From the NCBI GenBank assembly GCA_902524995.1, contig CABZFJ010000008.1:1-36464 (forward strand): a stretch of 36,464 bases of DNA. The letters are read 5' to 3'. The stretch comes from an uncultured Pelagibacteraceae bacterium. Lineage in GTDB: Bacteria > Pseudomonadota > Alphaproteobacteria > Pelagibacterales > Pelagibacteraceae. Shown here piece after piece: positions 7,986-16,279 of this stretch. Positions within the stretch are counted from its first letter, which is position 1, and every line of letters begins with the position of its first letter. The notes under the pieces were generated by a model. The model did no database searches. It saw nothing but the letters and a program-made list of their open reading frames with translations, and was not told the origin of the DNA. The position numbers and the translations under genes were made by a program.

Positions 7986-9158
7986 CTAATAGTTCTTTAT
8001 ACGCAATTCTTTTGGAAAATTACAGAATAATTCACAACCTTTGTCAGTAACTCGTACTGCCTCAGATGCTTCTACGCCCCAATCACCGAACTGCATTACT
8101 GCAATCATGTGAAAACAAACATTTGGTTCAAGCAAAGTCATATCTCCTTTACAAATATTTAAAGTATGCTCTCCCCAATCTGGTGGATATCCAATTCCTA
8201 TTGAATAACCTGTTCTTGATTTTTTTTCGATACCATATTTATCTAAAATTTTCCAAAAAGCTTGCGCGACATCATTTGCTGTATTTCCAGGTTTTGTAAC
8301 ATCAATACCTGCTTGTAAAGCTTCAATAGTTTTATTCATTGTATCAATTTTTTTTTGATCAGGTTTACCTAATAAAATTGTCCGAGCCATAGGCGCGTGA
8401 TATCTTTTATAAACACCTGATAGTTCAATTATAGTTGCTTCTCCTTCAACAAATTTATCTTGAGTTGCTGTTAAATGTGAAGCAGATGTACCTTTGCCAG
8501 TTGGAAGTAGTGTTGCAATACTTGAATATTCACCCCCAAATTCTTCAGTGCCATAAAACAAAGATTTTTGAATTTCTCCAACAGCATCGCATTGTCTTGT
8601 GCCAGGTTTAATTACTTCCATTGCTGTTTGCATTCCCTTTTGAGAAATTAAAGCTGCAGATTTCATATAATTTATCTCTGCATTAGATTTAATTAATCTA
8701 GCCCAATTAACTAGTCGATCAGAGTCTATAATGTTTGCTCCTGGCAATCCTTGCCTGATCTTTTCGTAACAAAAAGCTGTAAAATAGTGAGCATCCATTT
8801 CAACTCCAATGGATAGTTTATCCCACTTTTTTTCTTTAATTACTTTAGTCAGGTAATCATAGGGATGTTTTGGCCATGTGTGAATATAACTTTCATCATA
8901 AACAATAATATTATCTTTATTTAAATAGGTCTTTATGTGCGCCCCACCTGCATCTTGATCTCTAACAAAGCAAATTGGTTCTTTTGAATCAACATGCACT
9001 AATACGCATTGAGCATAATAAAATGACCAAGCATCGTAGCCTGTAAGATAATTCATGTTATTTGTGTCATGAGAAATAATTAAATCAATTTTTTTCTCTT
9101 TCATCAGAGATTGAACTTTTAATAGTCTTTGTTTGTATTCCTCTTTTGAAAAAGACAT
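7986..9158 (-). CDS. doeA: Creatinase-fold (M24) hydrolase, ectoine hydrolase (DoeA/EutD)-like
   Basis: A 390-residue M24/creatinase-family protein: an N-terminal creatinase domain (about 1-160) and a C-terminal pita-bread domain. The usual DxG and SDxTRT metal-ligand motifs read IELSGVYKRYHAPMART, with E245 and P256 in the two Asp positions, so the dinuclear metal site of aminopeptidases is probably absent. This is what the metal-independent creatinase/ectoine-hydrolase branch shows. Ectoine hydrolase opens ectoine to N-acetyl-2,4-diaminobutyrate. It starts 3 bp after the EutA-like gene, a pairing known from eut clusters of alphaproteobacteria, and is followed by an ABC importer. The deacetylase partner (doeB/eutE) is not in the window, so the symbol is tentative. 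Creatinase or another dipeptidase-like hydrolase is the alternative. Confidence 0.6.
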   Translation of the reverse strand: MSFSKEEYKQRLLKVQSLMKEKKIDLIISHDTNNMNYLTGYDAWSFYYAQCVLVHVDSKEPICFVRDQDAGGAHIKTYLNKDNIIVYDESYIHTWPKHPYDYLTKVIKEKKWDKLSIGVEMDAHYFTAFCYEKIRQGLPGANIIDSDRLVNWARLIKSNAEINYMKSAALISQKGMQTAMEVIKPGTRQCDAVGEIQKSLFYGTEEFGGEYSSIATLLPTGKGTSASHLTATQDKFVEGEATIIELSGVYKRYHAPMARTILLGKPDQKKIDTMNKTIEALQAGIDVTKPGNTANDVAQAFWKILDKYGIEKKSRTGYSIGIGYPPDWGEHTLNICKGDMTLLEPNVCFHMIAVMQFGDWGVEASEAVRVTDKGCELFCNFPKELRIKNY

Positions 9159-9161
9159 AAA

Positions 9162-9902
9162 TTAATCAAACAGTCTTCCAAATCCTTTTACAGATTTATT
9201 TTCACCAATGTTTTCTAAAGAATCCCAGATTAAAGCTTGGTTGCTTGAAAGAACTGGTATTCCTAGTTTATCTTCTAACCTTTGTATCAAAGCAAGTACT
9301 GGTAAAGCGGTACAAGATACAAATAAAGCATCTGCCTCACTTACATCTAAATTTATAAGAACATCAAACAGATAATTTTGATCTACTTTACCAATCTCCA
9401 TATCAGAATGAATATCAAAGTATGAATTAGAAGTAATTTCAAAACCAGATGATTTAAAGTAATCAACAACATCATCATTAACTTTTTTTCTATAAGGCGT
9501 GAAAATAGAAAGTTTTTTAATATTTAATTTTTTCAATGCTTTCAGAGCTGCTGTACTTGGTGTTGAAAGTTTTGCCTCTGGTTTTGCTGCTTGTATTTTA
9601 TTTTTAATATTATCGTATCCTGCTGCAATAGTTCCTGATGTACAAGCATATACAACACAGTCTAATTTTTGCTCTGGGAGGATATGTTTTGTAACTTGAG
9701 TAATATTCTCTGACATTTTGATTAAATTCTCTCTAGATAAGGGGTTATAACATTCTATTCTATTTACAAAAAAATCTATTTTTTTATCTTTAATTACACT
9801 TATAAAATCTTTTTCAATCACTAGATCAGTTGCTAAAGCGATGAGTCCAATACGTGGATTTTGATTTTTTTCAAACTTTGGTTCTATTTTTTGTGATTTC
9901 AT
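9162..9902 (-). CDS. Asp/Glu racemase-fold protein (maleate isomerase / EutA-like)
   Basis: A 246-residue protein with the two-cysteine active-site pattern of the Asp/Glu racemase superfamily: C87 in YACTSGT and C197 in FVSCTAL. It starts with PRIGLIALATDLVIEKDF, the opening typical of the maleate isomerase / arylmalonate decarboxylase / EutA branch. It is the first gene of the minus-strand operon that continues with the DoeA-like hydrolase and the PotABCD-type importer. EutA is found with ectoine hydrolase in ectoine-utilisation clusters, though its reaction is not settled. Maleate cis-trans isomerase is the other reading. It is divergent from the aldehyde dehydrogenase, sharing a 116-bp promoter region. 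Confidence 0.65.
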   Translation of the reverse strand: MKSQKIEPKFEKNQNPRIGLIALATDLVIEKDFISVIKDKKIDFFVNRIECYNPLSRENLIKMSENITQVTKHILPEQKLDCVVYACTSGTIAAGYDNIKNKIQAAKPEAKLSTPSTAALKALKKLNIKKLSIFTPYRKKVNDDVVDYFKSSGFEITSNSYFDIHSDMEIGKVDQNYLFDVLINLDVSEADALFVSCTALPVLALIQRLEDKLGIPVLSSNQALIWDSLENIGENKSVKGFGRLFD

Positions 9903-9963
9903 AAATATAATATACCACCACTTATTGATTAATCATTAAAATTTAAAAACTGCATCTAATTTC

Positions 9964-9993
9964 TTGAATGGTAAGAGCAAATAAACGTATAAT
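9964..9993 (+). promoter_or_regulatory. Sigma70-type promoter for the aldehyde dehydrogenase operon
   Basis: TTGAAT at 9964-9969, an 18-base spacer, and a perfect TATAAT at 9988-9993 lie 25 bases before the ATG at 10019. This is the best promoter match in the window. It lies in the gap between divergent operons, as expected. Confidence 0.6.
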
Positions 9994-10018
9994 AAGAAAA
10001 ATTAATTTTGAAATATAA

Positions 10019-11452
10019 ATGCTCGATAAAAAAAAATTTTATATCAATGGAAAATGGGTTGAGCCAGTAAACAAGAATGAATGTGAAGTTATTAATCCAT
10101 CAACAGAAGAAGTTTGTGCAATTATAAGTCTTGGAAGTTCTGATGATACAAATGCTGCTGTCAAAGCAGCAAAATCTGCATTTGAAACTTGGAAAGAAAC
10201 TTCAAAAGAAGAAAGGTTAAATTTATTAGAAAAATTATTAAAAATTTATAATTCTAGATGGGATGATATGACAAATGCTATTACTTCAGAGCTTGGTTGT
10301 CCTAAAGATTGGTGTTCAGCTAATCAAACATCTTCTGGTGCAGGTCATATCGAAGACTTTATAAAAAGATTAAATGATTTCGAATTCGAACCAGGTTTTG
10401 ATGAGGGATCTACTAATCATATTGTATATGAACCAATTGGAGTTTGCGGATTAATTACACCTTGGAATTGGCCTATAAATCAAATTGCTTTAAAAGTAAT
10501 TCCAGCTTTTGCTACTGGATGTACAATGGTACTTAAGCCATCTGAAATTGCACCATTGTCAGGAATGCTATTTGCAGAGATGATAGATGAGGCTGGATTT
10601 CCAGCTGGAGTGTTTAATCTAGTGAATGGTGATGGGCCTGGTGTTGGAACTGACCTGTCAGGACATCCTGATGTTGATATGGTCTCATTTACAGGATCTA
10701 CTAGAGCTGGAAAATTAATTACAAAGAATGCTGCTGAAACTATAAAAAGAGTTTGTCTTGAACTTGGTGGTAAAGGTGGAAATATTGTTTTTGCTGATGC
10801 ATATCCTGATGCAGTTAGAGATGGCATTAGAAACGTAATGAGTAATTCAGGTCAATCATGTGATGCTCCAACTAGAATGCTTGTTGAAAAATCAATTTAT
10901 AAAAGAGCTGTTGAAGAGGCTGCAGATGAAGCAAATAAAATTAAAGTTGATCTTGCTTCAAAAGCTGGTGATCATATAGGACCTGTAATTTCAAAAACTC
11001 AATTTGACAAAATTCAGAGTTTAATAAATAGTGGAATTGAAGAAGGTGCTACTTTAGTAGCAGGTGGTCCTGATAAACCTGAAGACTTACAGAAAGGTTA
11101 TTTTATTAAACCGACAGTATTCACTGATGTTAATAATAATATGAGAATTGCTAAAGAGGAAATATTTGGACCAGTATTGTCAATTATTCCTTTTGAAAAT
11201 GAAGAGGAGGCTATCCAAATTACAAATGACACAGAGTATGGATTAGGAAACTATTTACAAACAGAGGATAAAGAAAAGGCAAAAAGAGTCTCAAAAAAAT
11301 TAAGATCTGGAATTGTGTATGTAAATCATAAAGCGGCTGACTCCGGAACTCCTTTTGGTGGGTATAGGCAATCTGGAAATGGGCGTGAAGGTGGAACTTG
11401 GGGATTGCATGAATATCTTGAAGTAAAAACTATTACTGAATGGAAAAATTAA
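10019..11452 (+). CDS. NAD(P)-dependent aldehyde dehydrogenase
   Basis: A 477-residue ALDH-superfamily enzyme of normal length that oxidises an aldehyde to its acid in the cytoplasm. The cofactor-domain FTGSTRAGK motif is present, with the general base E248 in LELGGKGG and the nucleophile C281 in NSGQSCDAPTR. The Asp after the catalytic Cys is less common than the Ile or Ala usually found there. It is the first gene of a plus-strand operon with a VOC protein (1 bp after), a homocysteine methyltransferase-like protein, MsrA and a serine hydrolase. Betaine aldehyde or a semialdehyde from osmolyte breakdown would suit the neighbourhood, but the sequence does not fix the substrate. Confidence 0.9.
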   Translation: MLDKKKFYINGKWVEPVNKNECEVINPSTEEVCAIISLGSSDDTNAAVKAAKSAFETWKETSKEERLNLLEKLLKIYNSRWDDMTNAITSELGCPKDWCSANQTSSGAGHIEDFIKRLNDFEFEPGFDEGSTNHIVYEPIGVCGLITPWNWPINQIALKVIPAFATGCTMVLKPSEIAPLSGMLFAEMIDEAGFPAGVFNLVNGDGPGVGTDLSGHPDVDMVSFTGSTRAGKLITKNAAETIKRVCLELGGKGGNIVFADAYPDAVRDGIRNVMSNSGQSCDAPTRMLVEKSIYKRAVEEAADEANKIKVDLASKAGDHIGPVISKTQFDKIQSLINSGIEEGATLVAGGPDKPEDLQKGYFIKPTVFTDVNNNMRIAKEEIFGPVLSIIPFENEEEAIQITNDTEYGLGNYLQTEDKEKAKRVSKKLRSGIVYVNHKAADSGTPFGGYRQSGNGREGGTWGLHEYLEVKTITEWKN

Positions 11453-11453
11453 A

Positions 11454-11834
11454 ATGCTTGGTTATGTAATGGTGGGAACCAATAACTTAGAAAAAGCAAT
11501 AATTTTTTATGATGAAGTCTTAAAAGTTTTAAATCTAGAAAGAAACTATAAAGATGAAGTTTGTGCTGGTTACACAGAAAAAAATGGTGATGGAACTATA
11601 GAGTTTTATGTGACTAAACCTGTCAACATGAAAGAGGCAACTAATGGAAATGGAACGCAAGTTTCATTTATTACATCATCTAGAGATATAGTTGATAAGT
11701 TTCATGAGATCGGGCTTAAGGCAGGAGGAAAAAGTGAAGGAGCTGGAGGTGAAAGACCAGAAGGTTCTGGGGTTTACTATTCTTATATTCGAGATCTTGA
11801 TAATAATAAAATTTGTGCTTTCACAAACAATTAA
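11454..11834 (+). CDS. VOC-family (glyoxalase/bleomycin-resistance fold) protein
   Basis: A 126-residue protein of the vicinal oxygen chelate fold. It opens with LGYVMVGTNNLEKAIIFYDE, as in many glyoxalase-like proteins, and ends with GSGVYYSYIRDLDNNKICAF, the second beta-alpha-beta unit that usually carries a metal-ligand Glu; here DLDNNKIC has no Glu at that place. The expected first-strand His is also not evident. It may therefore not bind metal like glyoxalase I. It starts 1 bp after the aldehyde dehydrogenase, and its stop overlaps the next start as TAATG, indicating translational coupling. Confidence 0.75.
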   Translation: MLGYVMVGTNNLEKAIIFYDEVLKVLNLERNYKDEVCAGYTEKNGDGTIEFYVTKPVNMKEATNGNGTQVSFITSSRDIVDKFHEIGLKAGGKSEGAGGERPEGSGVYYSYIRDLDNNKICAFTNN

Positions 11835-12745
11835 TGTCTTACACTTTCATTCAAGAGAAAATTGATCAAGGAAAAATTATTTTACTTGATGGAGGTATAG
11901 GTGCCGAGCTTGAAAAAAAGGGAGCTAAAATGGATAAAAACCTTTGGTGTGGAAAATGTTCGGTAGATAGCCCAGGATTTTTAAAAGAAGTTCATGAAAA
12001 TTATATTGATGCGGGTGCTGATGTTATTACAACAAATACTTATGCAACTACTCCAATTTCTCTTAGAAAACATGGATATGAAGACTCAATTGAATTATTT
12101 AATAAGCAAGCAGTTCAAATTGCAAAACAAGCAATTGATATTTCAAAAAAAAGCGTTTGTTTAGCAGGAAGTGTTTCGAGTTATGGAAGTTTTCTTAAAC
12201 TTGGAACAAAGAATATGAAGCCGAGTTTTAATGAACAGATTAAAATTTTATCAAATGAGGGTGTTGATTTAATAATTTTAGAAGCAATGACATCTCAAGC
12301 AGAAATTGTGGAGACTATGCTTGAGTGTTCTTCAAATATAAAGTTGCCTATTTGGCTTTCTATTTCCTGTGTAGTAGATCAGAATACAAAAAATATTACG
12401 CTTGGCTATGATGATGTAAAGAATAAAACTGAAATTTACGAGGATTTAGAAGAATCGCTGAAAAGTTTTAGCAAATTACATAATGGGCCAATTTTAATTG
12501 CTCACTCAGATATTAAAACAACAAGTGCAGCTTTAGAGACAGCATTAAAATATTATAATGGAGTTATCGGTGCTTACCCTAATAAAGGCTTTTACGAAAA
12601 ACCAAATTGGAAGTTTGTAGATAATTTTTCACCTAATGATTATTTGGAAGTTGCAAAAAAATGGGTTAGCAAAGGTGTAAAAATTGTTGGTGGTTGTTGC
12701 GGTATAGGAGTTGAAGAGATAAAAGCTGTTTCAATTTTGAAGTAA
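11834..12745 (+). CDS. Homocysteine S-methyltransferase family protein with His in place of the first zinc Cys
   Basis: A 303-residue TIM-barrel methyltransferase of the homocysteine S-methyltransferase/BHMT/MetH-N family, starting KIILLDGGIGAELEKKGA and ending VKIVGGCCGIG. C288 and C289 are two of the three Cys that hold the zinc activating the thiol. The third ligand position, 65 residues before C289 as in the family, is H224 (LIAHSDIK) and not Cys. The ATG at 11834 overlaps the previous stop (TAATG); an upstream TTG at 11813 would only add seven residues inside the VOC gene. Family members methylate homocysteine from betaine, S-methylmethionine or dimethylsulfonio compounds. Donor and acceptor are unknown here. 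Confidence 0.8.
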   Translation: MSYTFIQEKIDQGKIILLDGGIGAELEKKGAKMDKNLWCGKCSVDSPGFLKEVHENYIDAGADVITTNTYATTPISLRKHGYEDSIELFNKQAVQIAKQAIDISKKSVCLAGSVSSYGSFLKLGTKNMKPSFNEQIKILSNEGVDLIILEAMTSQAEIVETMLECSSNIKLPIWLSISCVVDQNTKNITLGYDDVKNKTEIYEDLEESLKSFSKLHNGPILIAHSDIKTTSAALETALKYYNGVIGAYPNKGFYEKPNWKFVDNFSPNDYLEVAKKWVSKGVKIVGGCCGIGVEEIKAVSILK

Positions 12746-12762
12746 TAATATATTGTAAAATT

Positions 12763-13218
12763 ATGAAAACGTTTATTGGTGGTATTGGTTGCTTTTGGGA
12801 CGAAACTAAATACGATGGTATAAAAGGAATAGTATCTACCGAATGTGGTTACTGCGGAGGCGATAATCCTAATGTTACTTACAAAGCAGTTTGTGGTGGA
12901 GATACAGGTCACATAGAAGTAGTTAAAGTTCAATATGATGAAAATATTTTAAGCTATGAAGATATGGTCAGATTGTTTTTTAAATTACATGACTCAACTC
13001 AAAAAAATAGACAAGGAACTTACGTAGGAATTCAATATCGTTCTGAGATATTTTATAATAATGATAATGAAAAAAATACAGCAGAGAAAATTTTAAAAGA
13101 AATGAATGAGAAATTAGATGGAAAAGTTACTACAAAGATTTCCAAAGAAAAAAACTATTGTAAAGCAGAAGGCTATCATCAAAAGTATGAGAAAAATAAA
13201 TCTCTTAAGTTTGGATAA
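12763..13218 (+). CDS. msrA: Peptide methionine sulfoxide reductase MsrA
   Basis: A 151-residue MsrA that reduces methionine-S-sulfoxide in proteins or as free amino acid. Catalytic C10 is in GCFW, followed by E14 where the family keeps its acid. The family segments GYCGGDNPNVTYKAVCGGDTGH, VGIQYRSEIFY and AEGYHQKYEKN are all in order. C133 (KNYCKAEGYHQ) and other Cys could act in resolution. It is at the short end for the family and has no signal peptide, so it is cytoplasmic. It is the fourth gene of the plus-strand operon begun by the aldehyde dehydrogenase, 17 bp after the methyltransferase gene. Confidence 0.92.
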   Translation: MKTFIGGIGCFWDETKYDGIKGIVSTECGYCGGDNPNVTYKAVCGGDTGHIEVVKVQYDENILSYEDMVRLFFKLHDSTQKNRQGTYVGIQYRSEIFYNNDNEKNTAEKILKEMNEKLDGKVTTKISKEKNYCKAEGYHQKYEKNKSLKFG

Positions 13219-13229
13219 AAAATACTAAT

Positions 13230-14387
13230 TTGAAAAAAATTATTTCAGAAAAAAATTCAGAATTAGTTACAAGAAAAGATAATAAAGCTCAATGGAATCT
13301 CCCAAATAAAAGAAGGTTGGGTTTTAGAAATTTATATAAAATTAATAGATATGGAATATACCTTAGATCAGATTTTGTTCTAAAATTAAAAAAAAAAATT
13401 AATAAGAGAATTGGTAAATTATCTTATGTAAAAAAGGTAACTAAAAATAAAGCTTTTTGCTCTCTAATAGTTGGTAAAGATCAGGATATTTTATTCGAGC
13501 AGTATGCAAAAGACTTTTCTGCAAATCAGCCTCAAACAATTATGTCAATTACAAAAATGTTTATACATTTATTTGTGGGGGAGCTAATAGACAGAAAACT
13601 AATTAATTTAAATAAGAAAATTTCATTTTACTTACCAAAAATTGGCAGTGGTTATGCAAGTGCAAAAGTAAAAGACGTATTAGACATGAACATTGTAAAT
13701 CTATATAGCGAAGATTATACAAAAGCTTATTCGTCTTCATTTCTACATGAGCCTGTGGGAGGATGGAGACTGCCGATTAAAGGCAAAAATATTCAAAGTC
13801 AGGAACAATATTTAAATTCAATTAAATCCTTAAAAAGCAGAGATTTAAAAAATTATACTGATCTGGCGCATTATAAATCAGCTAATACCGATGTTATTGG
13901 ACTAATTGTAGAAAAAGTAAGTAAAAAAAGTTTAAGACAGTGGCTGTTGGAAACAATTGAAGCAACAGGATTTGAAGAAGGATTGTATATAGGAACAGAT
14001 AGATTTGGAACACCGTGGATGTCTGGAGGTGGAAGTTTAATCACAAGAGATTTTTTAAGAATGGGTTTACTTTTTTCTAGGTTTGGAAAAGGTATAAATG
14101 GAAAAAATATTGGTTCTAAAACTTTTTTGAGTAAAACTATTAATAGTGAGGGACCCAAATACATTCAATTATCTAAGGATAAATTTGTCTGTTATGTAAA
14201 TTCATTAATGAAATGCGATAACTGGATTGGTCACTCTGGATATGGGGGCCAATTTTTAGGAATAAATTTGAAAACAAAAGTTGTTGCTGCGTTTTTTTCT
14301 GTCTTAGAGACTAAATCTGCAACAAATGAAAAATATAAAAAAGATATGGTAAATATGGTAGACCAAATAATTAGTAAAGATTACTAA
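13230..14387 (+). CDS. Beta-lactamase-family (class C / 6-aminohexanoate-dimer hydrolase-like) serine hydrolase
   Basis: A 385-residue serine hydrolase with the three class-C motifs: S106-x-x-K109 (MSITK), Y215 with N219 (HYKSANT) and a KTG-equivalent HSG (IGHSGYGGQ). The only start that keeps the domain is TTG at 13230, because the first internal ATG is residue 105, beside the nucleophile. The first 60 residues are very basic and show no cleavable signal peptide, so the protein may be cytoplasmic. Beta-lactamase-fold esterases and amidases are varied, and resistance to antibiotics is not implied. It is the last gene of its operon and convergent with the next, with a 1-bp gap and no hairpin. 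Confidence 0.82.
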   Translation: MKKIISEKNSELVTRKDNKAQWNLPNKRRLGFRNLYKINRYGIYLRSDFVLKLKKKINKRIGKLSYVKKVTKNKAFCSLIVGKDQDILFEQYAKDFSANQPQTIMSITKMFIHLFVGELIDRKLINLNKKISFYLPKIGSGYASAKVKDVLDMNIVNLYSEDYTKAYSSSFLHEPVGGWRLPIKGKNIQSQEQYLNSIKSLKSRDLKNYTDLAHYKSANTDVIGLIVEKVSKKSLRQWLLETIEATGFEEGLYIGTDRFGTPWMSGGGSLITRDFLRMGLLFSRFGKGINGKNIGSKTFLSKTINSEGPKYIQLSKDKFVCYVNSLMKCDNWIGHSGYGGQFLGINLKTKVVAAFFSVLETKSATNEKYKKDMVNMVDQIISKDY

Positions 14388-14388
14388 A

Positions 14389-15372
14389 TTAAGAAAATTT
14401 TGTTATCAAGGATTTTAAATGTTTATCTGTGACTCCACAACAACCCCCAATAATTTTTACCTGATCGTCTATTAGCTCAGAACACTTATCAACAAATTCA
14501 ATTTCATTTTCAGTTATTAATGCTTGCATAGTACTAGTGTCAAATTTATGAATTTCTGGATAGAACATAATTGGCCCACTCCAATTTGATTTTAAAACTT
14601 TCATTCCCTCTTTCGTATCAATAAACCAACTATGCATTATGCCATAAACATCTCCACCAATAGATTTGAGTGAATTAATTATTTCAGCAAAATTTATAAT
14701 TTTATCTTCAGGAAGGAATTTTGGCTCATCAGGATATTTTAAAGGGTCATATATAATAGATCTCTCTTTTTCTGCTCTAAAATTTCTACCTACTACGGTT
14801 TCATCAAATTTACTTATGCAGCAACTTAATCCAACCCAAACAGGCAAATCTGTTTCCAAAGCTGCATTTAGCAAAATTTTAGCGTGATCAATGTCTAAAA
14901 GCATTTCAAGAATAAGCACTTCGACTCCCTCTTCTTTTAATACTTTCGCTTGTTCTTTATAATTTTTTTCTTCTTTTGCAAATGATGGTACAAATTTTGT
15001 GTCAGGTCTAAATTCATTTTCAGCCAAAGCTAAATATGTTGACATACTTCCAGCAATTTTAATTTTTTTTCCAGAATTTTTGACTGCTTGTCTTGCTAAC
15101 TTAACTGTATCAATGTTAATTTTTATTGTCTGATCTCCTAAATTTGAAGGCTCAAGACAATGTCTTGCAGTTCCAAAAGAGTTGGTTGTTATCATATCAC
15201 ATCCTGCATTTATATGACTTTCGTGTACTTTGATTACTATTTCTGGTGAGAAAACATTTGCTAAGCCAGAAAATGCTGGTCCCATTATTCCACCAAGTCT
15301 CTGAATTTCTGAGCCTGTTCCACCATCTAAGAAGACTTTTTTTTTTGATTTCAATAATTCATTAATATCCAT
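14389..15372 (-). CDS. Betaine/homocysteine S-methyltransferase-like protein with His in place of the first zinc Cys
   Basis: A 327-residue member of the same family as the protein at 11834, but clearly distinct in sequence. It begins KKVFLDGGTGSEIQRLGG and ends VKIIGGCCGVT, with zinc-type C311 and C312. The expected third ligand, 65 residues before C312, is H247 (YGIMHSW), the same Cys-to-His change as in its paralogue. It is the last gene of the minus-strand operon alcohol dehydrogenase, amidase, DMT exporter, methyltransferase. Its ATG overlaps the exporter stop (TAATG). BHMT-type transfer from glycine betaine would fit the betaine-producing pathway elsewhere in the window, but this is inference. 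Confidence 0.8.
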   Translation of the reverse strand: MDINELLKSKKKVFLDGGTGSEIQRLGGIMGPAFSGLANVFSPEIVIKVHESHINAGCDMITTNSFGTARHCLEPSNLGDQTIKINIDTVKLARQAVKNSGKKIKIAGSMSTYLALAENEFRPDTKFVPSFAKEEKNYKEQAKVLKEEGVEVLILEMLLDIDHAKILLNAALETDLPVWVGLSCCISKFDETVVGRNFRAEKERSIIYDPLKYPDEPKFLPEDKIINFAEIINSLKSIGGDVYGIMHSWFIDTKEGMKVLKSNWSGPIMFYPEIHKFDTSTMQALITENEIEFVDKCSELIDDQVKIIGGCCGVTDKHLKSLITKFS

Positions 15373-16274
15373 TATGCTAATTTCTTTTCTGACTTTGGAA
15401 CATATACAACTTCAATTACACCACCAAGAATTATTAGAATACTTCCTAGTGTTTCTCTCCAACCAAATGGTTCATTTGTTAAAATACTAGCACTAACAAC
15501 GCCAACAATTATTTCAGCTAAAAATAAAATAGATGATAAGCCGGCTCCTAATTTACTTGGAGCCCAAAATATTATTACCCCTGTAGGAATGAAATAAAAT
15601 ATTGAAATAAGTAATAAAAAAGTGGACATTGACATAATAACCTCCACTGATGGAACTGGTCCTAAATAATCTACTAAGAATAACCCAATGGGTATACTTG
15701 CTAAACCACCATAAAAAAAGAATGTGAATATAATTGGAAAGACACCATCGGTTTTAATTATTTCCATTCTAATTAAACCAGCACCAAATAGTGCACCTCC
15801 AGCAAGAGCCAACCAATCTCCTGCATTTTGAGGTAATGGAATTATATTCTCTTGACTAAATACAATCCACAAACCTCCTAATGCTAAACCTAATGTGATT
15901 AACCTCTTCCAACCAAATTTCTTTTTTAAAAATATAATTTCAAATATTGTTGTCCAAACAGGTATCATGTAAAACATGATTAATGCTTTAACAACGTCAG
16001 TAAGAAGAAAACTAAGAGCATAACAAACAAATCCACTACCAACAAAAAAACCAGTGAGAGGAAATTCCAATCCAATAGACTTTCCTTTTATAACTCTCCA
16101 AATTGCGATTGGTGATAATATTAATATTCCAACTACCATTTGGGATATTGTTCCCCAGCCACCAGTCAAACCTCCATCTTCTAGTATTCTTTGAGGTAAC
16201 CAATAAATTCCCCACGAACCTGCAGCGATAGCTAATGCAAACGAAATTTTAAAATGATGAGGGTGTCTGGTCAT
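15372..16274 (-). CDS. DMT/EamA-family transporter
   Basis: A 300-residue, very hydrophobic protein with about ten TM segments arranged as two EamA repeats. Small motifs such as GWKRLITLGLALGGLWIV close the first repeat, and FGWRETLGSILIILGGVIEV closes the second. The tail is basic (PKSEKKLA). Members export or import amino acids and other metabolites. It is co-transcribed with an amidase (5 bp upstream) and a methyltransferase (1-bp overlap). The substrate is unknown, and it differs from the two related DMT proteins at 18926 and 32851. Confidence 0.85.
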   Translation of the reverse strand: MTRHPHHFKISFALAIAAGSWGIYWLPQRILEDGGLTGGWGTISQMVVGILILSPIAIWRVIKGKSIGLEFPLTGFFVGSGFVCYALSFLLTDVVKALIMFYMIPVWTTIFEIIFLKKKFGWKRLITLGLALGGLWIVFSQENIIPLPQNAGDWLALAGGALFGAGLIRMEIIKTDGVFPIIFTFFFYGGLASIPIGLFLVDYLGPVPSVEVIMSMSTFLLLISIFYFIPTGVIIFWAPSKLGAGLSSILFLAEIIVGVVSASILTNEPFGWRETLGSILIILGGVIEVVYVPKSEKKLA

Positions 16275-16279
16275 TATAA

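Noticed and set aside
11813-11833. TTG start seven codons upstream for the methyltransferase gene
   Set aside because: It lies inside the VOC gene; the ATG at 11834 with TAATG overlap is the better start.
13230-14387. Antibiotic-resistance beta-lactamase
   Set aside because: It has the class-C fold motifs, but no signal peptide and a motif set closer to esterases and 6-aminohexanoate-dimer hydrolases.
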